Assembly: GCF_002205795.1 (NCBI RefSeq)
Contig: NZ_NIUY01000001.1
Coordinates: forward strand, 496,001-560,000
From: Chryseobacterium sp. VAUSW3
Lineage (GTDB): Bacteria; Bacteroidota; Bacteroidia; Flavobacteriales; Weeksellaceae
Direction: 5' to 3'
Length of the DNA stretch: 64,000 bases
In this document: positions 27,183 to 34,462 of the stretch, one piece after another
Numbering within the stretch: the first letter of the stretch is position 1
How the letters are laid out: every line of letters starts with the position of its first letter
Program-made: the position numbers and the translations under genes
The notes under the pieces: model-generated
Databases searched by the model: none
Told to the model about the DNA's origin: nothing
Seen by the model: only the letters and a program-made list of their open reading frames with translations

Positions 27183-27650
27183 ATGAAAAAATTATTTGCA
27201 GGTTTGTTTTTAACCGCATCATTCGCAATGGCTTCAGCACAATCAATTTCATTTGATAAAACAACATATGATTACGGCACTGTAAAGACCGGCGCTGACG
27301 GACACAGAATGTTTACGGTAAAAAACACGGGCGACAAACCACTTATTATTTCCAGAGTACAGGCATCTTGCGGATGCACTACACCGGAATGGAGCCAAGA
27401 CCCGATTATGCCGGGCAAAACCGCACAAATTAAAGTGGGTTATAACACAACAATCGTAGGACCTTTCACAAAGATTATCGAGGTATATTCTAATGACCCG
27501 GAAAACAGCAGATCGGTAATTACCATTAAAGGAACTGTAGACGGCAACGCTGCCGCAGAGGCTGTAGCGGTAGCAGCACCTGCCGCAGAATTATCTGCAA
27601 AAGCAGCACCTGCACAAGCTAAGAAAAACGTAAAGAAAGCTGCGAAATAA
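27183..27650 (+). CDS. Exported DUF1573 protein
   Basis: 155 residues. A Sec signal (MKKLFAGLFLTASFAMASAQ) precedes a single DUF1573 Ig-like domain: FDKTTYDYGTVKTG, FTVKNTGDKPLIISRVQASC and GCTTPEWS, VYSNDPENSRSVITIKGTV. DUF1573 proteins are abundant in Bacteroidetes and related to ASH/MSP-type beta-sandwich domains; function unknown, probably periplasmic. The last 35 residues are a low-complexity Ala/Lys tail (AAEAVAVAAPAAELSAKAAP). It has its own promoter and terminator. Confidence 0.9.
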   Translation: MKKLFAGLFLTASFAMASAQSISFDKTTYDYGTVKTGADGHRMFTVKNTGDKPLIISRVQASCGCTTPEWSQDPIMPGKTAQIKVGYNTTIVGPFTKIIEVYSNDPENSRSVITIKGTVDGNAAAEAVAVAAPAAELSAKAAPAQAKKNVKKAAK

Positions 27651-27674
27651 GCAAGTTCATCAAATTAAATCATA

Positions 27675-27700
27675 AAATCACTTCGTTACTGGAGTGATTT
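27675..27700 (+). terminator. Terminator of the DUF1573 gene
   Basis: The stem aaatcact/agtgattt (27675-27682, 27693-27700) with a 10-nt loop is followed by a run of T. Confidence 0.88.
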
Positions 27701-27726
27701 TTTTATTTTTAAGGAAAATAACAGAT

Positions 27727-28596
27727 ATGGATTTAGATTTCAGCGATAACTTTATCGCCAAAGGGAAAATTTCAATAAAAGAATTAGCCACCAAATACAA
27801 AGGCGATTTAGATAAGGAAGCTGGCAAAAAAATGCTCTTGGACGAAAAAATAAAGCTCCGCGAACTACAGGAAAGGTTGTATGCAGATTCCGGAAAATCT
27901 TTATTAGTCGTACTACAAGCGATGGATGCAGCCGGAAAAGATTCCCTGATCGAGCATGTTTTCGGCGGAGTAAATCCGCAGGGCTGCGAAGTACACAGTT
28001 TTAAAACGCCAAGTTCGAAGGAATATTCTCATGATTTTTTATGGAGACATTACCTCGCTCTTCCTGAGAAAGGAAAGATCGGAATTTTCAACAGGAGTCA
28101 TTACGAAAGTGTTTTGGTATGCAAAGTTCATCCGGACTATAACCTGAATGAAAAAGTTTGGAATTCCGTTTCCGATTTTGATGATAAATTCTGGCAAGAA
28201 CGCTACGAAAGCATCAGAAATTTTGAAAAACACCTCTCCGAAAACGGCACTACCGTAATAAAAATTTTCCTTCATATTTCTAAAGAAGCACAGAAAAAAA
28301 GATTTCTCGACCGTATTGATGAGCAGGACAAAAACTGGAAATTCTCCATGGGTGATTTGCCCGAACGCGCCCTATGGGATGAATACATGAAGGCTTACGA
28401 ACGCGCCATCAACGAAACCTCAAAAGATCATGCGCCGTGGTTTGTAATTCCCGGTGATGATAAATGGTTTGCGCGAGTTGCGGCGATACAGATTATTATT
28501 GATGCACTGGAAGGAATGGATCTGAAATTCCCGAAACTTTCGGAAGCTGACCAGAAAGAGCTGGAGGGAGCAAGAAAGCAATTGGAAAGCGAATAG
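27727..28596 (+). CDS. Polyphosphate kinase 2 family protein
   Basis: PPK2 enzymes use polyphosphate to phosphorylate nucleotides (or the reverse). 289 residues from ATG 27727, which has AAGGA 15 nt upstream. The P-loop is LQAMDAAGKDSLIEHV (about residue 60), the Walker B-like motif IGIFNRSHYESVLV, and the lid and C-terminal part includes FLDRIDEQDKNWKFS. The VVLQAMDAAGKDS/HVF pattern is that of class III-like polyphosphate:AMP/ADP phosphotransferases. It is 2 nt upstream of a CPBP protease gene and co-transcribed with it. Confidence 0.91.
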   Translation: MDLDFSDNFIAKGKISIKELATKYKGDLDKEAGKKMLLDEKIKLRELQERLYADSGKSLLVVLQAMDAAGKDSLIEHVFGGVNPQGCEVHSFKTPSSKEYSHDFLWRHYLALPEKGKIGIFNRSHYESVLVCKVHPDYNLNEKVWNSVSDFDDKFWQERYESIRNFEKHLSENGTTVIKIFLHISKEAQKKRFLDRIDEQDKNWKFSMGDLPERALWDEYMKAYERAINETSKDHAPWFVIPGDDKWFARVAAIQIIIDALEGMDLKFPKLSEADQKELEGARKQLESE

Positions 28597-28598
28597 AG

Positions 28599-29393
28599 AT
28601 GACGATTTGGAGAGCGATTTTTGTAACAGTTTCTTTCGTTGTTATTTTAGAGATATTTCAAATAATCCCCATTTTACTGATTGAGGTTTTTGACTTGACC
28701 GCTGAAAAACATCTAGTACCAATCGAAATTATTTCCACAAGCCTAAATTTACTATCTTTTTATATCTATTACCGATTATTTATTAAATCCCCACTGATAG
28801 AAACCAACAAAATTCGGACTGTACACTTTTCATCAGTCTTCTTAATTTTCTTTATTGTAGTAGGAATAATACTGTTCAATAAGATTTTTATTAATGGATA
28901 CAATTACATTTTTAATCACAACTTTACGGTCATAAAGAGTACTCAAAAAATTTCTGAGTTCAATAGATCTGCTTACTTTTATTTATTTTCCTCAATTATA
29001 GCTGCACCAATTATTGAAGAAATTGTTTTCCGAAAGTTTATTTTCATGCAATTGCTGCAGAAAAACTCTCTCTTAAAAGCTATACTTGTTTCCAGTTTCT
29101 GCTTTTCAATAATTCATTTTCAGGATCTTAGCAATCTTTTGCCAACCTTCGTTTCGGGCATCTTTCTATCAGTAATATTTTATCAAAGCAAAAATATTAT
29201 TTATCCCATCGTTGCTCATTTTCTTAATAATGTAATCGTATCAATATTTGCCTTTTATAACAATACAATTCCCATGTATTTTCAGGAAATAAAATTCAGT
29301 TTGTTATATTGGCTCATCACCCTTTCGGGACTGGCGATCGTGATTATTTCAATGAAAGTATTCATTAATAAAACCAAAAAAGCAGAAACCTAA
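28599..29393 (+). CDS. CPBP family intramembrane glutamic endopeptidase
   Basis: 264 residues and about eight membrane segments. The Abi/CAAX (CPBP) motifs are the EExxxR motif in PIIEEIVFRKFIF, FxxxH in FSIIHFQDLS and HFLNN in IVAHFLNNVIV, which form the active site in Rce1-like proteases. Targets unknown. The region is markedly more AT-rich and Ile/Phe-rich than the ppk2 gene it follows by 2 nt. The terminator hairpin begins before the stop codon. Confidence 0.88.
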   Translation: MTIWRAIFVTVSFVVILEIFQIIPILLIEVFDLTAEKHLVPIEIISTSLNLLSFYIYYRLFIKSPLIETNKIRTVHFSSVFLIFFIVVGIILFNKIFINGYNYIFNHNFTVIKSTQKISEFNRSAYFYLFSSIIAAPIIEEIVFRKFIFMQLLQKNSLLKAILVSSFCFSIIHFQDLSNLLPTFVSGIFLSVIFYQSKNIIYPIVAHFLNNVIVSIFAFYNNTIPMYFQEIKFSLLYWLITLSGLAIVIISMKVFINKTKKAET

Positions 29394-29402
29394 ATTTCTG
29401 CT
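29381..29402. terminator. Shared terminator of the CPBP protease gene and rnpB
   Basis: The stem agcagaaa/tttctgct (29381-29388, 29395-29402) overlaps the last codons of the protease gene. T runs on both strands let it end both the plus-strand mRNA and the minus-strand RNase P RNA. Confidence 0.85.
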
Positions 29403-29421
29403 TTTTCTGTTTCATTAAAAA

Positions 29422-29750
29422 CCACAAGAAAAACTGTAAGCCGGATTCTGTAGATTCGTCTAAGCGAAAATGCCTGTTATTTATCTGCGCTTTGCATTAC
29501 TGCAAAGCTTTAGCTGTTTACCCCTCGGTTTTTGGAGCGAGCAACTCCTATCCCGGCGAACCGGGCAATCCGATATACTTAACATTGCACCGCAAAGAGT
29601 TTACCTGATTTCACTATAAATTAATATACATCCTTTCTGTTGCACTGGTCCTGATCTTGCGACCGACGGGTGTTACCCGCTTTGCTGCTCTGTGGTGTCC
29701 GGACTTTCCTACCCCGGTTTCCCGGAATCAACAAGCCGTTCTTCTTGTGG
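29422..29750 (-). ncRNA. rnpB: RNase P RNA
   Basis: Catalytic RNA of RNase P, which trims the 5' ends of tRNA precursors. On the minus strand the universally conserved P4 block reads AGGAAAGTCCGGACACCACAG near the 5' end, and the 3' part ends in CAGAATCCGGCTTACAG. The 5' CCACAAGAA (from 29750) pairs with TTCTTGTGG at the 3' end (29422) as a 9-bp P1 helix, which sets both ends. About 329 nt, bacterial type A. A TATCTTTG box 5 nt upstream agrees with this 5' end. Confidence 0.95.
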
Positions 29751-29754
29751 GCGA

Positions 29755-29782
29755 CAAAGATAATGAAAAATCAAGTCTGCAA
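29755..29782 (-). promoter_or_regulatory. Promoter of rnpB
   Basis: The -7 box TATCTTTG is at 29755-29762, and TTG at 29780-29782 lies 17 nt further upstream as the -33 element. The predicted start matches the P1 helix end at about 29750. Confidence 0.7.
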
Positions 29783-29822
29783 TTATGTTTATGTGGTAAG
29801 ATTATTGCTTGCTGAAATCTCT

Positions 29823-29830
29823 TAAATTTG
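29823..29830 (+). promoter_or_regulatory. Possible -7 box of mscS
   Basis: TAAATTTG precedes the ATG at 29844 by 13 nt; a second box TATATTTG (29833-29840) overlaps the start region, so the true one is uncertain. Confidence 0.35.
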
Positions 29831-29843
29831 AATATATTTGAAA

Positions 29844-30707
29844 ATGGAAGAAGTTACCCAGTTAAAATATGTAGACATTGTTTATAATGTACTCGAAAGA
29901 TGGTACCTGAAATTTGCACAGGTCACCCCCAATATCGTTGTAGGACTTATCGTTTTTACCCTCATCCTGCTCATGAGTTCTTACCTGAGCAAATTGGCTG
30001 TAAAGGTTTTTCACCGTTTTTTTCCCAAGAGCAAAAATAAATCTATCGTCACGTTAATCGGGATTTTTAAATTCCTTATCGTTCTCATGGCCGCATTTAT
30101 TGCCTTTGAGATTATGGGACTTGGTGGTTTTGTGCTGAAGTTCCTGGGAAGTTTGGGTGTTGCCGGGGTGATTGCGGGTGTGGCTTTAAAGGATCTGGTG
30201 TCATCGATGTTTTCGGGGATGCTGATTGGTATTGACAAAGCTTTTGCGGTGGGCGATTATGTTTCGATTAAAGGAATATCAGGGACGGTAGAGACCATTG
30301 GATTTCTTACGACTAAAGTTATCACCGATGAAGGAAAGAAAGTCTACATCCCAAATCAGCTGATTTTCAGTGCACCGTTTATCAATTATTCGGCTTCTTC
30401 GCACAGAAAAGTTTTTATTGATCTTGAAATTCCCAACAATGAAGATTTAGAGAAAGCTAAAAAAGTGATTCTGGATGAAATTCACACTTTTGATTTTGCG
30501 GAAAACAAAGACAACGCCGAAGTTATCTTCCTGAAGCAAAGTCTCGGAATTTTCTATCTTGAAGCAAGATTTCAGATGAAAACGGGCGAAAAGATAGCGC
30601 ATGTCCGGAGTGAGGCACTTTTAAGGATCAAGAAAAAATTGGATGACAACGGAATTCAGCTTGCGACACAGACTCAGATTGAGACCGGAAATTCGGTTCA
30701 GGAATAA
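29844..30707 (+). CDS. Small-conductance mechanosensitive channel MscS-type
   Basis: 287 residues from ATG 29844. Three transmembrane segments: about 25-45 (VVGLIVFTLILLMSSYL), 65-90 (IGIFKFLIVLMAAFIAFEIM) and the pore helix TM3, LKFLGSLGVAGVIAGVALK, with the Gly/Ala packing pattern of MscS. The beta domain follows (IDKAFAVGDYVSIKGISGTV, VYIPNQLIF), then the alpha/beta C-terminal domain. It opens under membrane tension to release solutes on osmotic downshock. Confidence 0.93.
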   Translation: MEEVTQLKYVDIVYNVLERWYLKFAQVTPNIVVGLIVFTLILLMSSYLSKLAVKVFHRFFPKSKNKSIVTLIGIFKFLIVLMAAFIAFEIMGLGGFVLKFLGSLGVAGVIAGVALKDLVSSMFSGMLIGIDKAFAVGDYVSIKGISGTVETIGFLTTKVITDEGKKVYIPNQLIFSAPFINYSASSHRKVFIDLEIPNNEDLEKAKKVILDEIHTFDFAENKDNAEVIFLKQSLGIFYLEARFQMKTGEKIAHVRSEALLRIKKKLDDNGIQLATQTQIETGNSVQE

Positions 30708-30729
30708 TTTTGTTGAATCTCGAAACACT

Positions 30730-30844
30730 TAGCCCTGATTGCAACGGCATCCTTTTTTGACATTGCGCGTCCAAATTTTCCGACAGGTTGCTTCACCTTG
30801 TTCGCAATGACAAAAAAGATACAGTGGAAAGCAGGTTCCCGGCT
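30730..30844 (+). repeat. Dispersed terminator-associated element, copy A
   Basis: Begins tagccctgat and ends gcaggttcccggct, the same ends as the element at 54174-54266, with an unrelated middle. The ends can pair as AGCC-CTG with CAG-(bulge)-GGCT. It lies between convergent mscS and sucC, next to their shared terminator. Confidence 0.8.
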
Positions 30845-30855
30845 CCTAAAAACAA

Positions 30856-30889
30856 AAAAATCCGTTCAAAATTAACTGAACGGATTTTT
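30856..30889. terminator. Bidirectional terminator between mscS and sucC
   Basis: A 13-bp stem, aaaaatccgttca/tgaacggattttt (30856-30868, 30877-30889), with T runs on both strands, 17 nt past the sucC stop. Confidence 0.9.
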
Positions 30890-30905
30890 TATTTATCTGA
30901 GAATC

Positions 30906-32099
30906 TTAGTGACCTAAAACTTCTTTTACTTTATCTGCTGCTTCCTGCAATGTAATTGCTGAATGCACAGGCAAACCTGAATTGTCGATCAGCTGTTTTG
31001 CTTCGATTGCGTTGGTTCCCTGAAGACGCACGATTAAAGGAACAGGAAGGCTTCCCATTGCTTTATATGCATCTACAACACCCTGTGCAACACGGTCGCA
31101 ACGTACGATACCGCCGAAAATATTGATCAGGATTGCTTTTACGTTAGGATCTTTAAGGATGATTCCGAAAGCTTTCTGAACTCTTTCTGCATCAGCAGTT
31201 CCACCAACATCCAGGAAGTTTGCAGGGTTACCGCCTGAAAGTTTAATGATATCCATCGTAGCCATCGCCAAACCAGCTCCGTTTACCATACAGGCAACGT
31301 CGCCATCAAGTTTCACGAAGTTAAGACCAGCTTCGCCAGCTTCTACATCGGTAGGATCTTCTTCTCTTGTATCTCTTAATGCTGCCAAATCTTTGTGACG
31401 GAACAGTGCGTTGTCATCCAAAGAAACTTTAGCATCTACCGCGATAATTTTATTGTCTGAAGTTTTCAGAACCGGGTTGATTTCGAAAAGAGAAGCGTCG
31501 ATTCCTACGTAAGCGTTATATAAATTGGTGATGAATTTTGTAAAATCTTTGAAAGCATCTCCACTCAAACCTAAGTTGAAAGCAATTTTTCTTGCCTGGA
31601 AGCCCTGAAGCCCAACAGCAGGATCAATTACTTCGTTATGAATTAAATGAGGTGTTACTTCTGCAACGTGCTCAATATCCATCCCACCTTCGGTAGAATA
31701 CACGATCATATTTTTCCCCTGAGCTCTGTCTAAAAGGATCGAAACATAAAATTCTTTAGTTTCAGTTTCTCCCGGATAGTACACATCTTCAGCCACCAAA
31801 ACGAAGTTCACTTTTTTACCTTCAGCAGATGTTTGTGGAGTTACCAGCTGCATTCCGATGATGTTTCCTGCGTTTTCTTTAAGTTTTTCAATGTTCGGGG
31901 AGAATTTTACGCCTCCGCCTTTTCCACGACCACCAGCATGAACCTGAGCTTTTACTACCCAGCCCTCGTTTCCGTTCAGTTCTTTTAATTTATTTGCTGC
32001 ATCTACTGCTTCCTCAACATTGTTTGCGACAAAACCTCTCTGGATGTTTACTCCGTACTTTGCCAAAATCTCTTTAGATTGGTATTCGTGAAGATTCAT
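30906..32099 (-). CDS. sucC: Succinyl-CoA synthetase beta subunit (ADP-forming)
   Basis: TCA-cycle enzyme subunit that binds nucleotide and, with SucD, converts succinyl-CoA to succinate with ATP or GTP formation. 397 residues: ATP-grasp domain (MNLHEYQSKEILAKYGVNI, VVKAQVHAGGRGKGGGVKF) and the C-terminal flavodoxin-like part (FLDVGGTADAERVQKAF, LINIFGGIVRCDRVA). sucD is not adjacent, as in many Bacteroidetes. A TAAATTTG box is 38 nt upstream. Confidence 0.96.
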   Translation of the reverse strand: MNLHEYQSKEILAKYGVNIQRGFVANNVEEAVDAANKLKELNGNEGWVVKAQVHAGGRGKGGGVKFSPNIEKLKENAGNIIGMQLVTPQTSAEGKKVNFVLVAEDVYYPGETETKEFYVSILLDRAQGKNMIVYSTEGGMDIEHVAEVTPHLIHNEVIDPAVGLQGFQARKIAFNLGLSGDAFKDFTKFITNLYNAYVGIDASLFEINPVLKTSDNKIIAVDAKVSLDDNALFRHKDLAALRDTREEDPTDVEAGEAGLNFVKLDGDVACMVNGAGLAMATMDIIKLSGGNPANFLDVGGTADAERVQKAFGIILKDPNVKAILINIFGGIVRCDRVAQGVVDAYKAMGSLPVPLIVRLQGTNAIEAKQLIDNSGLPVHSAITLQEAADKVKEVLGH

Positions 32100-32137
32100 A
32101 ATATTTTAATTAGATTTTTATTTTTTTAAAAGATTTA

Positions 32138-32145
32138 CAAATTTA
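32138..32145 (-). promoter_or_regulatory. Possible -7 box of sucC
   Basis: TAAATTTG on the minus strand, leader about 33 nt. Confidence 0.4.
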
Positions 32146-32215
32146 AGAAAATTTGAGAAGATAATGATTGAACCTGAGCAAATTTTTATTTTAAAACCGT
32201 TTTAAATATTTACTC

Positions 32216-33082
32216 CTACACCGTTTCCGGTTTTGTTTTTTCATAAAAGGTTGTGGCGATTCCTGCCAGGATAATAATACTTCCCAGCATTTGAACCGGT
32301 GTAATCTTCTCACCAATGAAAACTGCAGCTAAAATAGTAGCAAAAATTGCCTGACTGAGTAGGCTCAGTGAAACACGGGTGGCTCTCATATTTTGCGTCG
32401 CATAACTGATGAGAAGCCACGCAATTAACTGGCATACAATCCCCTGCACCAAAAGGGAAATCCACGCTTCATTTGAAAACCCGACAAAATCCTCGCCGAA
32501 AGCAAGATTTACGAAAAAGAGAAAAACGGTGGAGAAAATCATACTGTACGTAATAAAAGTAATCACTTCAACCTTTTCCAAAACCGTTTTGCTTACCAAA
32601 ATATATAAAGCGTAAAGCAATCCCGATAACACTCCGAGGAAAAAAGCGGCGTCTAAATTCATTTCCACAATCGTGTCAATACCAACGAAAACCATCATTC
32701 CCAGTAAAGCGATGCATGTTCCCAGCCAAAAGCTTTTCCGCGGTCGGTAATTCAGAAAAACAAATGAAAAAACGCCCACCCAAATCGGTGAAAGATTCGT
32801 GAGCAGCGTGGCCTGGGTTGCTGATGAGTGCTGAATCGAGATATTCCACACGGCAATATCTGAGGCGAAAAGTACTCCGCATATCGCCGTCAGGAACATC
32901 AACTTAAAGTTTTTTAAACCAAGTTTCCCTTTGTAAAGTGCGATAGGGAAAAGAATAACCGATGCAATTGCCATTCGGTAAAATGCTGAAATAAGTCCTG
33001 AAGTAAGGTTCATGCGAACGATTACGGGAAATATGGAAATGCATAAAATCCCGACGAATAATGCGATTCTTGCTTTGCTCAT
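32216..33082 (-). CDS. EamA/DMT family transporter
   Basis: 288 residues with ten hydrophobic segments in two EamA repeats (about 1-135 and 145-280). Typical stretches are SGLISAFYRMAIASVILFPI, TLLTNLSPIWVGVFSFVFL and LLSQAIFATILAAVFIGEKI. Family members export or import metabolites; the substrate is unknown. Last gene of a likely operon running from mvaA; it begins 2 nt after the preceding small gene. Confidence 0.88.
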   Translation of the reverse strand: MSKARIALFVGILCISIFPVIVRMNLTSGLISAFYRMAIASVILFPIALYKGKLGLKNFKLMFLTAICGVLFASDIAVWNISIQHSSATQATLLTNLSPIWVGVFSFVFLNYRPRKSFWLGTCIALLGMMVFVGIDTIVEMNLDAAFFLGVLSGLLYALYILVSKTVLEKVEVITFITYSMIFSTVFLFFVNLAFGEDFVGFSNEAWISLLVQGIVCQLIAWLLISYATQNMRATRVSLSLLSQAIFATILAAVFIGEKITPVQMLGSIIILAGIATTFYEKTKPETV

Positions 33083-33084
33083 TT

Positions 33085-33345
33085 TTAATATTTTCTGCCA
33101 ATTTCCTTGCAGATTTCTAAATAATGATCTGGCATTTTCGAAAAATTATTTGTTTCGTAATATTCATCCGTATGCGGAATATAAATACTGTACTTTTTGC
33201 CTAAAGGAATAAGCGGGATGAAAAACAGGGTGATATAATTTCTGAAAACTTTAATCTCAGCATTTACCATAAAACCGTTCTTGTTGATTTTTCTAGTTTC
33301 CTGACCGACTAATTTTTTGGTGTTTCCTGCGATGAAAAAGAACAT
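33085..33345 (-). CDS. 86-residue protein, zinc-ribbon-like context but without cysteines
   Basis: MFFFIAGNTKKLVGQETRKI opens the protein; the centre YITLFFIPLIPLGKKYSIYI recalls the TLFFIPLIPLGK core of a small zinc-ribbon membrane protein family, but here the Cys pairs are missing (one Cys only, near residue 79). The last part, MPDHYLEICKEIGRKY, is polar. Function unknown. Packed between a secreted protein gene (9 nt) and the EamA gene (2 nt) in the mvaA operon. Confidence 0.6.
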   Translation of the reverse strand: MFFFIAGNTKKLVGQETRKINKNGFMVNAEIKVFRNYITLFFIPLIPLGKKYSIYIPHTDEYYETNNFSKMPDHYLEICKEIGRKY

Positions 33346-33354
33346 AAACTTCTA

Positions 33355-33897
33355 TTATAATTCCATAAAAGAATTCGCAATATTCATAAATTCATTAAGA
33401 TTTTTGTTGCGATCCTTTAATTCACTCCACGAAATGATTTGATAATAATGTGCGGGCGTTTCCACCACTGTGAGATGATAAAAAAGATCGGCCTCAGTTT
33501 GATCTGTAGCATCGATTATTGTACCTTGCACTAACAGCTCCACTGCATCTTTATTGTTGATTTTCAACTTTCTTGGTGCGGAAACTGTTCTCTTGGCATT
33601 TTCAGCCAATCCATCAATCAAAGACTTTGCATAATATTCGCCTGCTTCTGCAATATCTGCAAACGCAACCTGAAGCGAAGTCAGATGCTCCTTTTCAGTC
33701 TGAATAATGACTACGTATTTATCATTCACCGCATTGGTAAATTGTGCAAGTGCGTAATCATTCAGGTCATAGCTTTTTACGTAAGTGGAAGGCACCGCAA
33801 TTTTTATTGGATTACCTACTTTATATTCTTTCATTTGCTGTGCAGAAAAAACTCCAAACAACAGCACACTAATAATGGCAAGTTTCAACTTCATCAT
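33355..33897 (-). CDS. Exported protein of unknown function
   Basis: 180 residues with a Sec signal (MMKLKLAIISVLLFGVFSAQ; a second ATG follows directly). The mature part has a beta-rich, PsbP/DcrB-like look (NPIKIAVPSTYVKSYDLND, YVVIIQTEKEHL, YHLTVVETPAHYYQIISWS) and ends in a helix, LNEFMNIANSFMEL. No family recognised with certainty; probably periplasmic. Its start overlaps the DUF423 stop by 1 nt in the sequence TAATGATG, a sign of coupled translation. Confidence 0.65.
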   Translation of the reverse strand: MMKLKLAIISVLLFGVFSAQQMKEYKVGNPIKIAVPSTYVKSYDLNDYALAQFTNAVNDKYVVIIQTEKEHLTSLQVAFADIAEAGEYYAKSLIDGLAENAKRTVSAPRKLKINNKDAVELLVQGTIIDATDQTEADLFYHLTVVETPAHYYQIISWSELKDRNKNLNEFMNIANSFMEL

Positions 33898-34283
33898 TAA
33901 ATTTTATTCTTCAAAAAATAAAAAATCAGCATCGCCCATGAAACGATCATCATCAGTCCGCCAAGTGGTGTAATGGGTCCTAAAAACTTAAAGTTTAAAC
34001 CGTTTATTCCATTAAACGCCAACAGATAAATACTGAATGAAAAAATAAATGTTCCCGCAATCATTAATATAGAGATCCATTTTTCTGTTGGAGTTTCGAA
34101 CTTCAGAATATATCCCACAATCAGTAAAAACAACGCGGAATACATCTGATAACGAACCCCGGTTTCGAAACTGGTGAGTTTTTCCACCGATAAAATCTTC
34201 TTTAATGCATGCGCACCGAAAGCACCTAAAATCACGGAAAGCAGTCCGTAAACCGCGCCAACAACCAATGTAAATGTCTTCAT
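33897..34283 (-). CDS. DUF423 family membrane protein
   Basis: 128 residues, four membrane helices. The N-terminal GAVYGLLSVILGAFGAHALK is the DUF423 (YgdD-like) signature, followed by SFETGVRYQMYSALFLLIVG. Function unknown; widely conserved. One nt separates it from the small membrane protein gene upstream. Confidence 0.87.
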   Translation of the reverse strand: MKTFTLVVGAVYGLLSVILGAFGAHALKKILSVEKLTSFETGVRYQMYSALFLLIVGYILKFETPTEKWISILMIAGTFIFSFSIYLLAFNGINGLNFKFLGPITPLGGLMMIVSWAMLIFYFLKNKI

Positions 34284-34284
34284 A

Positions 34285-34455
34285 TTATAATTCTCCTTTT
34301 TGTTTCATGATAAAGATTTGTGCCACCATGGACAAGATACCAATTAAAACAAACATCCACCAAAACCGCGTCGATTTGGCAAATCCTTGCTCTTTCGTAA
34401 GTTTCAGAAATATGCCAAAAATGAATAGCAAGAACCCTAAAAATAGCTGAAACAT
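34285..34455 (-). CDS. 56-residue membrane protein of unknown function
   Basis: MFQLFLGFLLFIFGIFLKLT, then KEQGFAKSTR, then FWWMFVLIGILSMVAQIFIM and a KQKGEL tail: two transmembrane helices joined by a basic loop. It fits exactly between mvaA (7 nt) and DUF423 (1 nt) on the same strand, with AAAGGAGAA just before the DUF423 start inside its own 3' end. The tight packing supports a real gene. No family recognised. Confidence 0.7.
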   Translation of the reverse strand: MFQLFLGFLLFIFGIFLKLTKEQGFAKSTRFWWMFVLIGILSMVAQIFIMKQKGEL

Positions 34456-34462
34456 CTCTGTA

